Below are positions 39,339 through 49,040 of a stretch of DNA of 64,000 nucleotides, one piece after another (within the stretch, counting starts at the first letter, position 1; every line of letters starts with the position of its first letter). The translations under genes were made by a program, and so were the position numbers. Source of the DNA: Phytopythium helicoides (lineage: Eukaryota; Oomycota; Peronosporomycetes; Pythiales; Pythiaceae); the NCBI GenBank assembly GCA_024867545.1, contig JANFNE010000063.1, positions 113,501-177,500 of the forward strand, read 5' to 3'. The notes beneath the pieces are model-generated. The model searched no databases and was not told the origin of the DNA. It saw only the letters and a list, made by a program, of their open reading frames with translations.

Positions 39339-39908
39339 ATGTTCTCGCCCGTAAAGCTGGCGGTGGTGGCGGCCGCGTGTGTGGCGCTGGCCGCCTTCCC
39401 GCCGCAGGTGGCAATGGCCATCGACTTCACGGACGTCACGAGCGACTACGACGCTGGGGAGGTCGCCGCGGACGCCGACACGACCACCAAGGCGCCGTGC
39501 CCCACGCTCGTGCAGCCCACGGAGGCGCCGGCCGAGACCACGGCGGCGCCAGCGGAGACGACCGCGGCGCCAGCGGAGACGACGGCCGCGCCGGTCGCGA
39601 CGACGGCTGCGCCAGTGTCCAAGTCGCCGTGCCCGTCGCTGCCGCAGCCCGCCGTGAGCGACAGCGCCAGCGGCAGCGAGGACTACACCATCACGACCTC
39701 CAAGACGCCGTGCCCGTCGCTGCCACAAGCCTCCAAGACGCCGTGTCCGTCGCTGGCACAGGCCACCAAGACGCCCTGCCCGTCGCTGCAGCAGGCCAGC
39801 GACTCTGGCAGCGGAGACGCCGGCAGCAGCTCGGCGAGCGCCGTGGCGCTGTCCACGGGCGTCACCGTGGCGATTGTCGCGTCCACGGCCGCCATGCTGG
39901 CCGTGTAG
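39339..39908 (+). CDS. Secreted, probably GPI-anchored TPCPSLP-repeat protein (small)
   Basis: Single exon, 189 residues. The signal peptide (MFSPVKLAVVAAACVALAAF) is followed by an acidic stretch (IDFTDVTSDYDAGEVAADAD), Ala/Thr-rich APAETTA repeats, five Cys motifs (KAPCPTL, KSPCPSLPQ, KTPCPSLPQ, KTPCPSLAQ, KTPCPSLQQ), a Ser/Gly-rich linker and a hydrophobic tail (VALSTGVTVAIVASTAAMLA) typical of GPI attachment. It is clearly related to the 454-residue protein at 30823 by layout and motif. The two were probably tandem neighbours before the MULE inserted between them. Function is unknown; wall or surface coat is inferred. Confidence 0.85.
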   Translation: MFSPVKLAVVAAACVALAAFPPQVAMAIDFTDVTSDYDAGEVAADADTTTKAPCPTLVQPTEAPAETTAAPAETTAAPAETTAAPVATTAAPVSKSPCPSLPQPAVSDSASGSEDYTITTSKTPCPSLPQASKTPCPSLAQATKTPCPSLQQASDSGSGDAGSSSASAVALSTGVTVAIVASTAAMLAV

Positions 39909-40692
39909 ATGAACCAACCGACCGACTGAGAAGCGGCTGGATGTGTGTTGCTGGATGTGCCGGAAACGAGTATTATGACGCGAGGATGAACCGCACGCGC
40001 GCGCCACACAGCAGGCAAGCGGCAGCAGCTCGCGTGCGCAGCGCGCCGCCAGTAGCGAGGCGCGAGGACATAGAGCGTTCTCTTGTCGATTTTCCCATGG
40101 AGACGGCCGAGTTTTCAAGTGAGCAAATGCGTCTTTTGTGTTGCCTCGCTCTGCGTCATCTACTTTTTCTCTCTCTTTTCCATCCTTCTTGTCTTCCATT
40201 AGCTCAGCACCGAGGTGTTCACTAGCTCAGCACCAATGTCTTCATTCCCCCTCGACGCCACCAACGCAGCAGCTCCATTGACATTCCGCCGCAGAAACGA
40301 CCTCGCTCGATTGACACTCGCCAAGCTGATCGAGTCGGCACTGTATCAGTGCGACCAGCCGATCTCCGGCTCGGGATCTGCTTTGCTAGTAGCACTCACG
40401 CTCCCATCCTGTCGTCGCTCTTGCGACCCACCAGGCCGCTACATGCCAACGCTAGCGATCGCACCCGTCGCTCCTCGAACAATCACAAACACGTGCGTAC
40501 AGTCTAAACAAACTACCAACTGCTGTCTCCAAGCAGCTTGCATCTCCAGGCTGGCAGCATCACGACACCTCGTCGTGCCATCTTCATGATCGGGCAAGCA
40601 CCATTTGGTGGTCGTTCAGAAACAACCCGACTATCGAATTAAAAACCCACCTTGCTCATCAAAAACCCAATCCTGAACCACCAACTCCACCA
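39909..40692. other. Intergenic, possible exon remnants
   Basis: A plus frame starting MSSFPLDATNAAAPLTFRRR (ATG 40236) looks coding for about 40 codons, then loses character; no splice model or family could be found. The end of the stretch has repeated AAAAACCCA strings. Confidence 0.3.
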
Positions 40693-40719
40693 AAAAACCC
40701 ACTCATGGCGTGGGTTTTT
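40693..40719 (+). promoter_or_regulatory. Perfect 10-bp hairpin in the ALKBH1 leader
   Basis: AAAAACCCAC (40693-40702) pairs with GTGGGTTTTT (40710-40719) around a 7-base loop TCATGGC. The loop contains an ATG (40705) in frame with the preferred ALKBH1 start at 40732. In RNA this would fold just upstream of, or over, the initiation site. Confidence 0.55.
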
Positions 40720-40731
40720 CTCCACTCGAAC

Positions 40732-41749
40732 ATGCAGCCGACCGCGTTCAAGCGCTACGAGAAGCGATGGAGGCGCGCGGACGCCGCCGCCGCGCGCGCC
40801 AGCGACTCGCTGCTCGACACTCGCGCGCTGGCGGCGGCTGAAGCGCAGGAGCTGCGGCGCGTGGGCGTGCGGCGCGCTGGGACGTGGCGCGCGCGCTGGA
40901 CGAGCGGCGAGCGGCCGGTGCTCGCGTTCGATGACGTGGACGAGCGCGTGCACGGCGGGTTTTTCGTGATTCCGGGGGCGCTGGGCGTCGTAGAGCAGCT
41001 CCAGTTGGCGCTCGCCTGCCTGTACGTGTGCTGGTGGTTGACCGCGGTTCTCGAGTTCGTGCGGCTAATGTCTTGGTGTCTGCAGCGCCGAATACGCGGA
41101 GGAGCCGCACCTGACCAACCTGCACCTGCACGGCGCGCAAGTGCCCTGCATCTGGGCCAAGGCAAGAGAGTTCGACGCTCGCGAGCCAGCCAAGGCGCCT
41201 GAGCTGGGAAAGCTGCGGTGGGCCGCGTCGGGTTTCCACTACGAGTGGACCGAGCGCAGGTACTTCAAGGACGACTACTCGCCCGTGCCTCCGCTGCTGC
41301 AAGAACTCGGGGCAAAGTGCGCCGAGGCCTGCGGCATGACGCTAGACGCCGAGGCTGTGATTGTCAACTACTACAAGCCTAACTCGACCATGGGCGGCCA
41401 CCAAGACGACGTGGAGCTGACGATGGACCACCCAGTCGTGTCCATATCGCTCGGCAGCGACTGCGTTTTTCTCAAGGGAGGGCTGACAAAGGACGACCCA
41501 CCGCTCGAGGTGCTGCTTCGCAGTGGCGACATTGCTGTGTTTGGCGGGAACTCGCGGCTAAGCTATCACGGCGTTGCCTGTGTGATCCCGACGCCGTTCG
41601 AGATCTCAGACCAGGAATGGGCAGAGCTCGAGCTAGAGGCGCTCAAGACCGAGCAGGACGTGGACGAACTGCTGGCGGTTCGCAGCTACTTGAGCTCCCA
41701 GCGCATCAACATTAACATTCGCCAGGTATTCCCAAGAGAAGGCAGCTGA
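40732..41749 (+). CDS. ALKBH1: AlkB-homolog 1 Fe(II)/2-oxoglutarate dioxygenase
   Basis: Exons 40732-41027 and 41086-41749 (58-bp GT-AG intron, phase 2) give 319 residues. The C-terminal double-stranded beta-helix domain has ASGFHYEWTERRYFKDDYSP, VNYYKPNSTMGGHQDDVE with metal ligands H204 and D206, the distal ligand H260 (SRLSYHGV), and the 2-oxoglutarate-binding R305-x-N-x-x-x-R311. The FHYEW, YSP and RININIRQV blocks identify ALKBH1 rather than other AlkB homologues. The family demethylates nucleic acids, including tRNA m1A and possibly DNA 6mA. An in-frame ATG at 40705 would add nine residues; it lies in a hairpin loop, so I prefer 40732. Confidence 0.9.
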
Positions 41750-42721
41750 TAGCACTGTATACTCAGGCATTGTTGCATTTTCACTGGGTTCCATTCCCAG
41801 TCATCGTCTTTTATCGTAGGATGCCGGGTTTACCACGGCCATACCCGCGAGCCGAAGGCGAGTGCTAGCAATAGAGTAGAGCCCGGCATCTGTGTGTCGA
41901 GCAAGCAGCATATTGCATGGGCAATGGGTGGTGGCTAGAAGCGGCGACACATCCCCCGCTGCTTGGCGCGTGTCCATAGCACCCCGCGTCCGCCAGCCAG
42001 AACAGCACCGCGCTGTTGCGTTCGACCTTGATCCAATGGAAGCCGCTCGGCCGACCTGATCACTCCAGGGCCAAGAACGCGACACAACGCACAGCACCTC
42101 ATCAATGCGGGAATCAAGGCAACCACTCTAGCCGCCCTGCTAGGGCCGACCAATGCGAAAAAACAGCCATGCAGAAATTTTTTAGGATCTCATTTTATAT
42201 CCGTGAGTCAAGTGCTTGCCGCTGCTCGCACGCACCTGCAACGACTCGCACGATGCTCGCACGCATGGCACAACGCCCTTCGAGAGCGCCTTTCGTGCCA
42301 ACTCGGCGCATTGGATGCCTCGGATCCGGTGCATGCCATATATATCGCGGCTGACCATCTGCCAACTTTTTTTCGTCAGTCTCAACTTCGACTATATCAA
42401 TAGATCCTGCGCGAATTCAAGACAAAGTGCCGCCAGCTCATTGACATTAGTTGGCAAGACGCTAAGGCATCTGCCTCGGAAGCTATTGCGGACGCGTCGA
42501 ATTCCGTCATCTCGGCCCCTCTCCGTACCGGTACCGTAGGCTTCGAGCAGCTACACTCGCCTTCCATCCTGGTCGGCGGCAGGGCGACACACAAACGACG
42601 CTGTCGGACTGGTCTCACGGCCGCTTGCCTGGCCTCACGCGACCGAGCTCTCTCGACCCATTCCAGTCACGACGAGCACGAATCAATCGCGGACTTTTCC
42701 CTCCGCCACCCCTCTCGCCCA
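41750..42721. other. Intergenic, no gene seen
   Basis: About 970 bp with only short unsupported frames on either strand. Confidence 0.4.
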
Positions 42722-42737
42722 CTCCATTTGTCAATTG
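42722..42737 (+). promoter_or_regulatory. Inr+FPR-like element before the bZIP gene
   Basis: CTCCATTTGTCAATTG partly matches the oomycete Inr+FPR consensus and lies 24-39 bp upstream of the ATG at 42761. Confidence 0.35.
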
Positions 42738-42760
42738 GACGTCGGCCATCCGCAACCATT

Positions 42761-43642
42761 ATGGAGGACTCGCCGAGTGCTCCCACTGAACCCGCTGCTG
42801 CTGCTACTTCTGCGGCTGCTCCCGCTGCGTCCAGACGGGATGAGTCGAAGCTCGAGCGCCGAAGACGGCAGTGCCGCGTGAGCCAGCGACGCTACCGAGA
42901 CAAGAAGAGCTCGCAGGAGTACAACCTCGTGCTGGACGTGAACGAGCTGCGCGAGCGCGTCGAGTACCTCAAGTCATACCGCCAGCTTCTGGAGACCAAG
43001 ATCTGGAGCAACCGCCAGGCCGTCAACACCGCCGTGCTCAAGGCCGTGCAGCAGTACTACGCCGTCATGCAGCGCGGACTGCACAACCCCGAGGCCGGCG
43101 GCGACGTCGTGCAGCAGTGCTTCGATCTGCAGGTGAATTTTCTGCGTGCTTTTATGGCGCCGGACGTGCTGTTTATGAGCTGGCGCGGCGTCGACAGCGT
43201 CCTGGAGCACTGGCAGCGGTACACCGAGTTCCACGAAGAGGTCTCGTGGCAACTCGAGTCGGCCAAGGCGCTCGAGCCGACCGAAGAGCCGGTTGTCGTC
43301 GCCAATGGCGTTCTGACTGTGCGGGTGGCGTGGTCCACGCTCGAGCACGTCTTCCCCCACTTGCTCGATGATGAGCCTCTGATCGAGCAATTAGTCGGCC
43401 AGGTGCTAACGTACCCGACGTCCGCGGTCTACACGTTCAATGAGAAGCTGCAAGTTGTGCGTGTCGAGGCACAAGTCAACTTTCTACTTGGCATCAACTC
43501 GCTGCTAGCCAACACGGAGCTGACGTCGCGCGTGCTTTCCCACGCCCGCATCTCCGAGTCGCTTGTTATTGGCGAAGTGGACGACGACGTGCCCTACTTC
43601 GACCACTCTGCGGCGGGGATTGGCATGGCCTCCGGTCCGTAA
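42761..43642 (+). CDS. Oomycete bZIP transcription factor with Cys-type basic region (A)
   Basis: Single exon, 293 residues from ATG 42761 (MEDSPSAPTEP). An Ala/Pro-rich start is followed by a basic region RRRRQCRVSQRRYRDKK in which C38 replaces the near-invariant DNA-contacting Asn, with R46 eight residues later as in all bZIPs. The leucine zipper follows (YNLVLDVNELRERVEYLKSY). Residues 90-270 form a conserved globular C-terminal region. Cys-type bZIPs have been described from Phytophthora infestans as an oomycete class with altered DNA binding. It is convergent with a paralog at 44213-45163. Confidence 0.92.
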   Translation: MEDSPSAPTEPAAAATSAAAPAASRRDESKLERRRRQCRVSQRRYRDKKSSQEYNLVLDVNELRERVEYLKSYRQLLETKIWSNRQAVNTAVLKAVQQYYAVMQRGLHNPEAGGDVVQQCFDLQVNFLRAFMAPDVLFMSWRGVDSVLEHWQRYTEFHEEVSWQLESAKALEPTEEPVVVANGVLTVRVAWSTLEHVFPHLLDDEPLIEQLVGQVLTYPTSAVYTFNEKLQVVRVEAQVNFLLGINSLLANTELTSRVLSHARISESLVIGEVDDDVPYFDHSAAGIGMASGP

Positions 43643-44212
43643 TAGCGATGTGGGGATGCCGAACGTCGTGTTCGTCGCTGGCCAAGATACATTTTGCTTC
43701 AAGGGGTGCAACTGGTGAGTCGGATGAGTCGTAACATGGACCCATAAATGACGTCTTTACCAACTTTCGTGAAGTGGAGTGGAGTTGGAATGGAGGGAGT
43801 TGGAGTGCCCATCGACAGTGTAAACACGACGTGGAAGTAATCTTTGGAAAGGCGCCCTGCGGTATCGAAGATTGAACTAGCTCGATGCAGAATGATGTGC
43901 ATGGAGGCGATCTGAATGAGGTGAGTGAGTCCGATCGAGCGTCCAGTTTGGAAGGAAACCCGAGCTGATGGTGCGCGTTGAGTTGACATTTGATAAAAGG
44001 GGCAGATGAGCTTTGGAAGCGGGAATAGGCGGTGCGTTCGATCAACGAGATTGTCCCTCGTGCGGGTAGATACCTGCCAAGACTGGCTCTGCTGATCCGT
44101 GTTCAAGGCACTTCCAACGAGATATGCAGAAAGTGGCTTGGCTTGTCGCCCCCAAGGTGTATTCAAATCCACAAGAAGAATCCTAAAGACAAATATGCAA
44201 GGCGGAAGAGCA
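43643..44212. other. Intergenic between convergent bZIP genes
   Basis: 570 bp of shared 3' flank; no gene or repeat seen. Confidence 0.4.
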
Positions 44213-45163
44213 CTACGACATGATGTAGCTCAAGTGGAGCCGCGCCGAGTCCGTTGGCGATTGGCTCTCCGTTTCGCTCACTACCTCGCCGCCACCACCG
44301 ATCTCGTGAAAGTGGCACTCTGATTCACTAGTCGAGAAAACGCTTATCCGATCTGGCAGATCTTCTTGGTTCGGCTCGATTGGACTACAATTCGAGAGGC
44401 TCGCTTCGCCTTCGTCGAGGCTGATGGTGCTCGACTCGGCGATCCGAGCTCGCGTGAGCACGCGCGACGCCACCAGCGAGTCGTGAAGCAATCTGTTCAG
44501 TCCCTCGAGGAAGTCGACCGACAGCTCCTGGCACACGACCTGGATGCGTTCATTGAATGCGAAGGAGGTCTGCGTCGGGTAGACGACGAGTTTACCGATC
44601 AGCGCCTGAACGAGCGGCTCGTTGCTCAGGATATTCGGGAAGAGGTGTTCGATGGTGCTGCGGCTGAGGCGCACGGCGAGCAGTCCGCGCACGACGACGA
44701 TGGGGGCCTCGGCAGGTCCAACCACCTCGGAGCTGAGGTACTGGACCTTGATGGTGGCGTGGAACTGCGAGTACCTGCGCCACTGCTCGAGCACTGCGTC
44801 GACGCCGATCAGGCCGCCATAGTTGACGTCCTGGTCGAAGAAAGCGCGCAGGAAGCTGCGCTGGATCTCGAAGCCCCGGCGCACGCAGTCGCCGCCGCTC
44901 TCGGGGTCGTGCAGCCCGCTCGCAAACATGACGTAGTACTGGTGCGCGGCCTTGGCGGCGGCGCCCCCAAGCGAGTGGCGGCTGTTCAAGAGTCGTGAAC
45001 ACAGCAAGTCGCGCGTGCTGCGCAGCTGCTCCACGCGCTGCCGTAGCTCGTTCACGTCCAGCACCAGGTTGTACTCCTCGGAGCCCTGTTTGTCTCGGTA
45101 CCGCCGCTGGCTCATGCGGCACTGGCGGCGGCGCCGCTCCAGCCGTGCGGCCTGCGCGTCCAT
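44213..45163 (-). CDS. Oomycete bZIP transcription factor with Cys-type basic region (B)
   Basis: Single exon, 316 residues, starting MDAQAARLERRRRQCRMSQR. The bZIP begins almost at residue 1, unlike paralog A. The Asn position is again Cys (C15, with R23), and the zipper is YNLVLDVNELRQRVEQLRST. The C-terminal region parallels A (ASGLHDPESGGDCVRRGFEI against RGLHNPEAGGDVVQQCFDLQ) and then adds a divergent acidic/Ser tail of about 50 residues. The inverted placement of two related factors suggests a local duplication followed by divergence. Confidence 0.92.
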   Translation of the reverse strand: MDAQAARLERRRRQCRMSQRRYRDKQGSEEYNLVLDVNELRQRVEQLRSTRDLLCSRLLNSRHSLGGAAAKAAHQYYVMFASGLHDPESGGDCVRRGFEIQRSFLRAFFDQDVNYGGLIGVDAVLEQWRRYSQFHATIKVQYLSSEVVGPAEAPIVVVRGLLAVRLSRSTIEHLFPNILSNEPLVQALIGKLVVYPTQTSFAFNERIQVVCQELSVDFLEGLNRLLHDSLVASRVLTRARIAESSTISLDEGEASLSNCSPIEPNQEDLPDRISVFSTSESECHFHEIGGGGEVVSETESQSPTDSARLHLSYIMS

Positions 45164-45692
45164 GGGCGGTGTCGGCGCTCGAGGTCAAATCGCGTTGTGG
45201 CACCAGGCTCTCCCATTCGACTGGGCGGACGTAAAGCTGTTACGTTGGCGGTACGCAGTAAATCACTTGAAAAATGTATAGGATGGGTTGGTCAAATGAC
45301 GGTACTGTACACGTCCGTCGCTTCAACCTGCCCGACCGCGGAAGAACGCTTCGTCGCCTGGACACGCGCCGGCGTTTCGCCCCCCGTGCTCAGGCCCGCT
45401 AACGCCTGCATACCACACACACACACACGGTCCATAGAGTTCGTAGCAGTCCAGTAGTGCCGGGCTTTGAGCTGTATTCACGCAGGCGGACAGGCGTTGC
45501 TAGAGCCGAAATCCCCGCAACGGCTGCGATGATACGGGACCCACTTGGTACCATGGTGCCAAAAATGTTGCCAGAAGTCTGGTTGAGTGAACACTACCCC
45601 ATCCCTCCGCATAGATACGAAAATTGTCGTCACCGCCGCCTCCGAGCATACTGAAGCCAAGAGAAGCCCGAGAACGGAAGCCTTCCTTCGAC
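45164..45692. other. Intergenic between divergent bZIP B and PHD genes
   Basis: Contains a short CA run (about 45414-45428). No gene seen. Probably holds both promoters. Confidence 0.4.
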
Positions 45693-47018
45693 ATGGTGGC
45701 GGTGGTGCGCACCGGCGACGAGTTCCAGGCGCGGATCCCGGCGCTGCTGGCGCCCGAGCAGCGCCGGCAGCTCGCGCAGACGGCCCAGCCACGGTACGCG
45801 CAGCGCTGGGGGGCGCCGCCGGCCGCCGCGGAGGTCGCGCGCTTCCTGGCGAGCTGCTCGCGCGTCGCCGAGGCCGAGCAGGTTGGTTTTGCGAGCGCCA
45901 TGACGAGGCGGACGCGGCGCCAACGCTCGCTGTGAGCGCGGATCGCAGGCGCTGCAGTGTCTGTTCGCTAGCGGGTTCGATCCGGAGGCAGCGAGCAATG
46001 GGCTGCGCGAGGCGAGGCGAAGAGCGGCGCAGGCGCAGCTGGCAGACGCGCGGGTGCTGGCAGACGACGCGTTCGCGGATGCGATTGCGGCCCACGGCAA
46101 GAAGTTCCACTTCGTCAAGGTGCGTCGGTGGGAGGAGCGAGAAGGCAGCCTCCTCCTTGAGTCGGCGGTTTGGGGGGGGGGGGGGGGGGCTCACGTGAAC
46201 GATGCGCGCAGCAAGCGCTGCCCGGCGTGACGTCGACGAGAGACGTGGTGCGCAAGTTCTACCAGTGGAAGGCCACGGCAGGCTACAAGCAGTGGCGCGA
46301 CCAGGACCGCGCGCGCAAGAAGAAGGAGTCGGCGCGCGTGCTGCGGCGCCGCTGGGGCGACGAGTCCGACTCGGACGCGCCATCCGACTACCACAACGAG
46401 TTCTGCGACCTCTGCTTCACGGGCGGCCAGCTGCTGTGCTGCGATGGATGCTGCCGCGCCTTCCACTTTAGCTGCGTCACGCCACCCATCTCGGAGGTGC
46501 CCAAGGACGATTGGTTCTGCGCACAGTGCCGAGCGCTGCTTGGCGCTGACGTGCCTCGCACCAGTCCGAGCCCCGAGAACAGGTTCTGTGGCGTCGTCTC
46601 GATCGGCGGCGCGACGGCATCCATGCTGGTAGCTCGCAAAAACGGATCTGCGAGTGGGAGCAGTGATGCGCCCGACTCCGAGGCGGACGACACCGGGAGC
46701 ATCAGCACCGACGACAGCGAAGTCGACCCGCGGGCGGAGCGCCCGTCGGCGAGCTTTACAGATCAGGACGAGTCGGATGGCAGCGAGGCGCTGCGAAGAC
46801 GCGCCAAGATCCGAGCGGAAAAGGCAGCGAGAATGGGTGGTGGCGCATCCGTGACGAAGCCGCGGCACGCCTCGTCGGTGGAGTCATCGCCCTCGGTACC
46901 GTCCACCGCCTCGAGCCGAAAGCGGCAGCGCAAGCTGGGGGCGCCACGGCGGATCCTGCTGTCCCCCACGCCGTCGTCCAACTCGCTGCTGCAGGCAAAG
47001 CCTCGTCCTTCCACTTGA
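45693..47018 (+). CDS. PHD-finger chromatin protein
   Basis: Exons 45693-45881, 45949-46119 and 46212-47018 (GT-AG, all phase 0) give 388 residues. Residues 1-120 are helical and Ala/Arg-rich. Across the second splice the sequence FHFVKQALPGVTSTRDVVRK plus FYQWKATAGYKQW resembles an ELM2/SANT-type segment. A C4HC3 PHD finger follows at about 195-240 (FCDLCFTGGQLLCCDGC, FHFSCV, WFCAQC), then an acidic Ser/Asp-rich linker and a basic Ser-rich tail. PHD fingers read histone H3 tails, so nuclear chromatin function is inferred. Intron 2 contains an 18-base G run 22 bp from the 3' splice site. Confidence 0.82.
46172..46189 (+). repeat. G18 homopolymer in PHD gene intron 2
   Basis: Eighteen consecutive G residues, ending 22 bp before exon 3. 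The length may be unstable or a sequencing artefact; it lies in the intron, so the frame is unaffected. Confidence 0.85.
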
Positions 47019-47109
47019 AAAAGTTGCGTGCATGACAGTCTTTATAAGCAAAAACCTGGAGTTGACAAGGCAAATGTGCGAGGTCGTGTTGATCCAACCA
47101 CTGCTTCCC

Positions 47110-47562
47110 CTACAGCACGAGGTCGAGGTGGGCATTAGGCGCGAGGCACTCGCGCTCGAGGCCCTCGAGCAGGTCGACGGTGACGCCCGCGTCGCGCAGC
47201 TGGCGCACGCCCTGGCAGTTCTCGACAAAGTTCTTGGGCTCGGCGACGCCCACGACGACGCGCGCAACGCCCGCGCGCAGGCAGCTGGCGACGCACGGCA
47301 CGTTGCCCGAGGTGCGCTCGCTGCAGGGCTCCATGGTCGTGTAGAGCGTGGCTCCGTTTGCATCAAAGCCGAGCTTGGTGAGCGCCACCTGCTCAGCGTG
47401 CGTGTTGCCCGGCAGCTCACGCGAGAAGCCGGCGCTGAGCACGCGCCCGTCGCGCACCACGACGCAGCCGACGCAGTAGGCGCTAGGCGAGGGCTGCGAC
47501 CTGTGGGCCTCGGCAATAGCCAGTCGCATGAGCTCGCGGTCCGCGTCCGCCGTGGAGGCCAT
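47110..47562 (-). CDS. RibD/RIB2-type pyrimidine deaminase
   Basis: Single exon, 150 residues: a lone cytidine-deaminase-fold domain. Zinc ligands H55 and catalytic E57 (THAEQVAL) and C80/C90 (EPCSERTSGNVPC) are present. The continuation CLRAGVARVVVGVAEPKNFV is typical of the riboflavin-biosynthesis deaminases (RibD N-terminal domain, fungal Rib2) that deaminate diaminohydroxyphosphoribosylaminopyrimidine or its reduced form. There is no reductase domain, as expected for the fungal-type split. The alternative is a nucleoside or nucleotide deaminase of related fold. It sits 91 bp downstream of the convergent PHD gene. Confidence 0.8.
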   Translation of the reverse strand: MASTADADRELMRLAIAEAHRSQPSPSAYCVGCVVVRDGRVLSAGFSRELPGNTHAEQVALTKLGFDANGATLYTTMEPCSERTSGNVPCVASCLRAGVARVVVGVAEPKNFVENCQGVRQLRDAGVTVDLLEGLERECLAPNAHLDLVL

Positions 47563-47959
47563 GATGATGCTGGCCGGTCAGTCGGCCGGCTTGTAAAGCT
47601 GCGGTCGCCACCACCGCGTCTATATCAATGCGCGCGAGTGCTTGTCGACGATTTGAACTGACATAACACCGGAAATGGGCTGCCGATCCGCGGGCCATTG
47701 CGGTGGGACCCCACAGACATGACAACCTGCGCACCTGGCTGCAAGCACATGGCCGCCGCGCGAGAACTTTTACTGCGCGCGAAGGTTGCGCGCGGCTTCC
47801 GGGGCCGAGCGCCGCCCCTGCTACAGTAGTGAGACCGTTTGGCGGGCACCTCCGCAGCGGGGGCGGGCCTCGCGCCACCGCTGATTGGCCAGCTACGGCT
47901 ATGCACTCGCCGCGGCGAGGGGGGAGGGGCCACGAGAGCAGCAGCAGCAACACCACCTC
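47563..47959. other. Divergent promoter region, deaminase and Myb genes
   Basis: A CCAAT-type box (ATTGGCCAG at about 47884) lies between the two start codons. No gene seen. Confidence 0.4.
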
Positions 47960-47975
47960 GCTCATTTCCATTTCC
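47960..47975 (+). promoter_or_regulatory. Oomycete Inr+FPR core promoter of Myb/SANT-like gene
   Basis: GCTCATTTCCATTTCC matches the Inr portion of the oomycete consensus exactly (GCTCATTYY) and most of the FPR. It lies 29 bp upstream of the ATG at 48004. Confidence 0.65.
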
Positions 47976-48003
47976 GTAGTCGCACCTGCTGGCTGTACGG
48001 CTC

Positions 48004-49040
48004 ATGGCGGCCGCCAGTGGGGGCGAAGCGTGGCCGCCGCCGCCGTCGCCCACGCCGTCGCCCACCGCCTCGTCGGCGGCGGGCACTCGTCGCCGAGCGC
48101 GCTTCGACGCCGCGGACGACCTGTGCATCGTGCAGGCAGTGCGCAGGTACGAGCCGTATGCGGCCGGCCACGGCTCCAAGGTGCGCGTGTGGGAGCAGGT
48201 GGCGCGCGACACGCAGCAGCATGCAGGCAGCAGGAACTTGCGCATCAGCAGCCGCGCCGTCTCGGACCGGTGCGTGGCCATGCGTGAAACTTGGATTGTG
48301 TACCTATATGATGTGACGCGTGGGATTTGACGCCGAGATTCCTCCGCGACGACAGCTTCCGGCTGCTTATGAGGATGCACAAGAACGGATCGCTGCAGGA
48401 GAGGCACCGCAACGACGTCAACGCAGAGGTCGTCGACGCCACGAGCGAGGCGCTGCGGGCTGTCGCTGACCGGATGGACGAAATCCGGGACCAGGCCGGC
48501 CACGTACGCAAGCGCCGGAGAGGGCTCGGCCGACGCCCGCTGCTCGATGGGCTCACCGTGCCCGAGTCGGTCGAGGTCGACTTTGCCGTCTCCGCGACGC
48601 CCAACGCCGAGCCAACCACGCTGCGCCTCCGCTCGGACGAAGACACGGACTCGTCGCCGCTCCACGTGCTCGCGTCGGCCGACGACATGACGCTAGTCCT
48701 GCCGTCGCCTCCGCCGCAGCCGCCGACCGCGACGACGACACCCGAGCGCAGCGAAGCACTCACCTCCAAGACGCAGCAGCTGCTGGAGCTCCGCCGAGAG
48801 AAGCTGGAGCTCAAGAAGCGCAAGCTGGAGCTGCTCGAGCGGCAGCACGCCGAGCGCATGGCGCTGCTGCAGCGCCGACTCGACCTCGAGGAGCAGCGCG
48901 CGCAGCAAGAGGCCGCGGCGCGCCGAGAAGAGTGGGCCGCGCTGCTGGCCGCGCTGCGAGCGCTGCAGCCGCCGGGCGCCGAGCTGGGCGCCGCGTCCTC
49001 GAGCGCCATGGACGTCGGCGCCTCGCTCTCGGATTTCTGA
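48004..49040 (+). CDS. Oomycete Myb/SANT-like DNA-binding protein with coiled coil
   Basis: Exons 48004-48269 and 48338-49040 (68-bp GT-AG intron, phase 2) give 322 residues. A Pro-rich start precedes a trihelix-like domain at 32-110 (FDAADDLCIVQAVRRYEPYA, VRVWEQVARDTQ, RISSRAVSDR joined to FLRDDSFRLLMRMH). This pattern is common in oomycete-specific regulator families. An acidic/Pro middle follows and then a long charged coiled coil at about 235-300 (QLLELRREKLELKKRKLELL), likely for dimerisation. Nuclear transcription regulation is inferred. Confidence 0.78.

Noticed and set aside
40236..40589. Frame starting MSSFPLDATN upstream of ALKBH1
   Set aside because: Only the first 40 codons look coding and no splice model restores a plausible protein.
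44366..44998. 210-codon plus frame opposite bZIP B
   Set aside because: Shadow of the bZIP gene; composition reflects reverse-complemented GC-rich codons.
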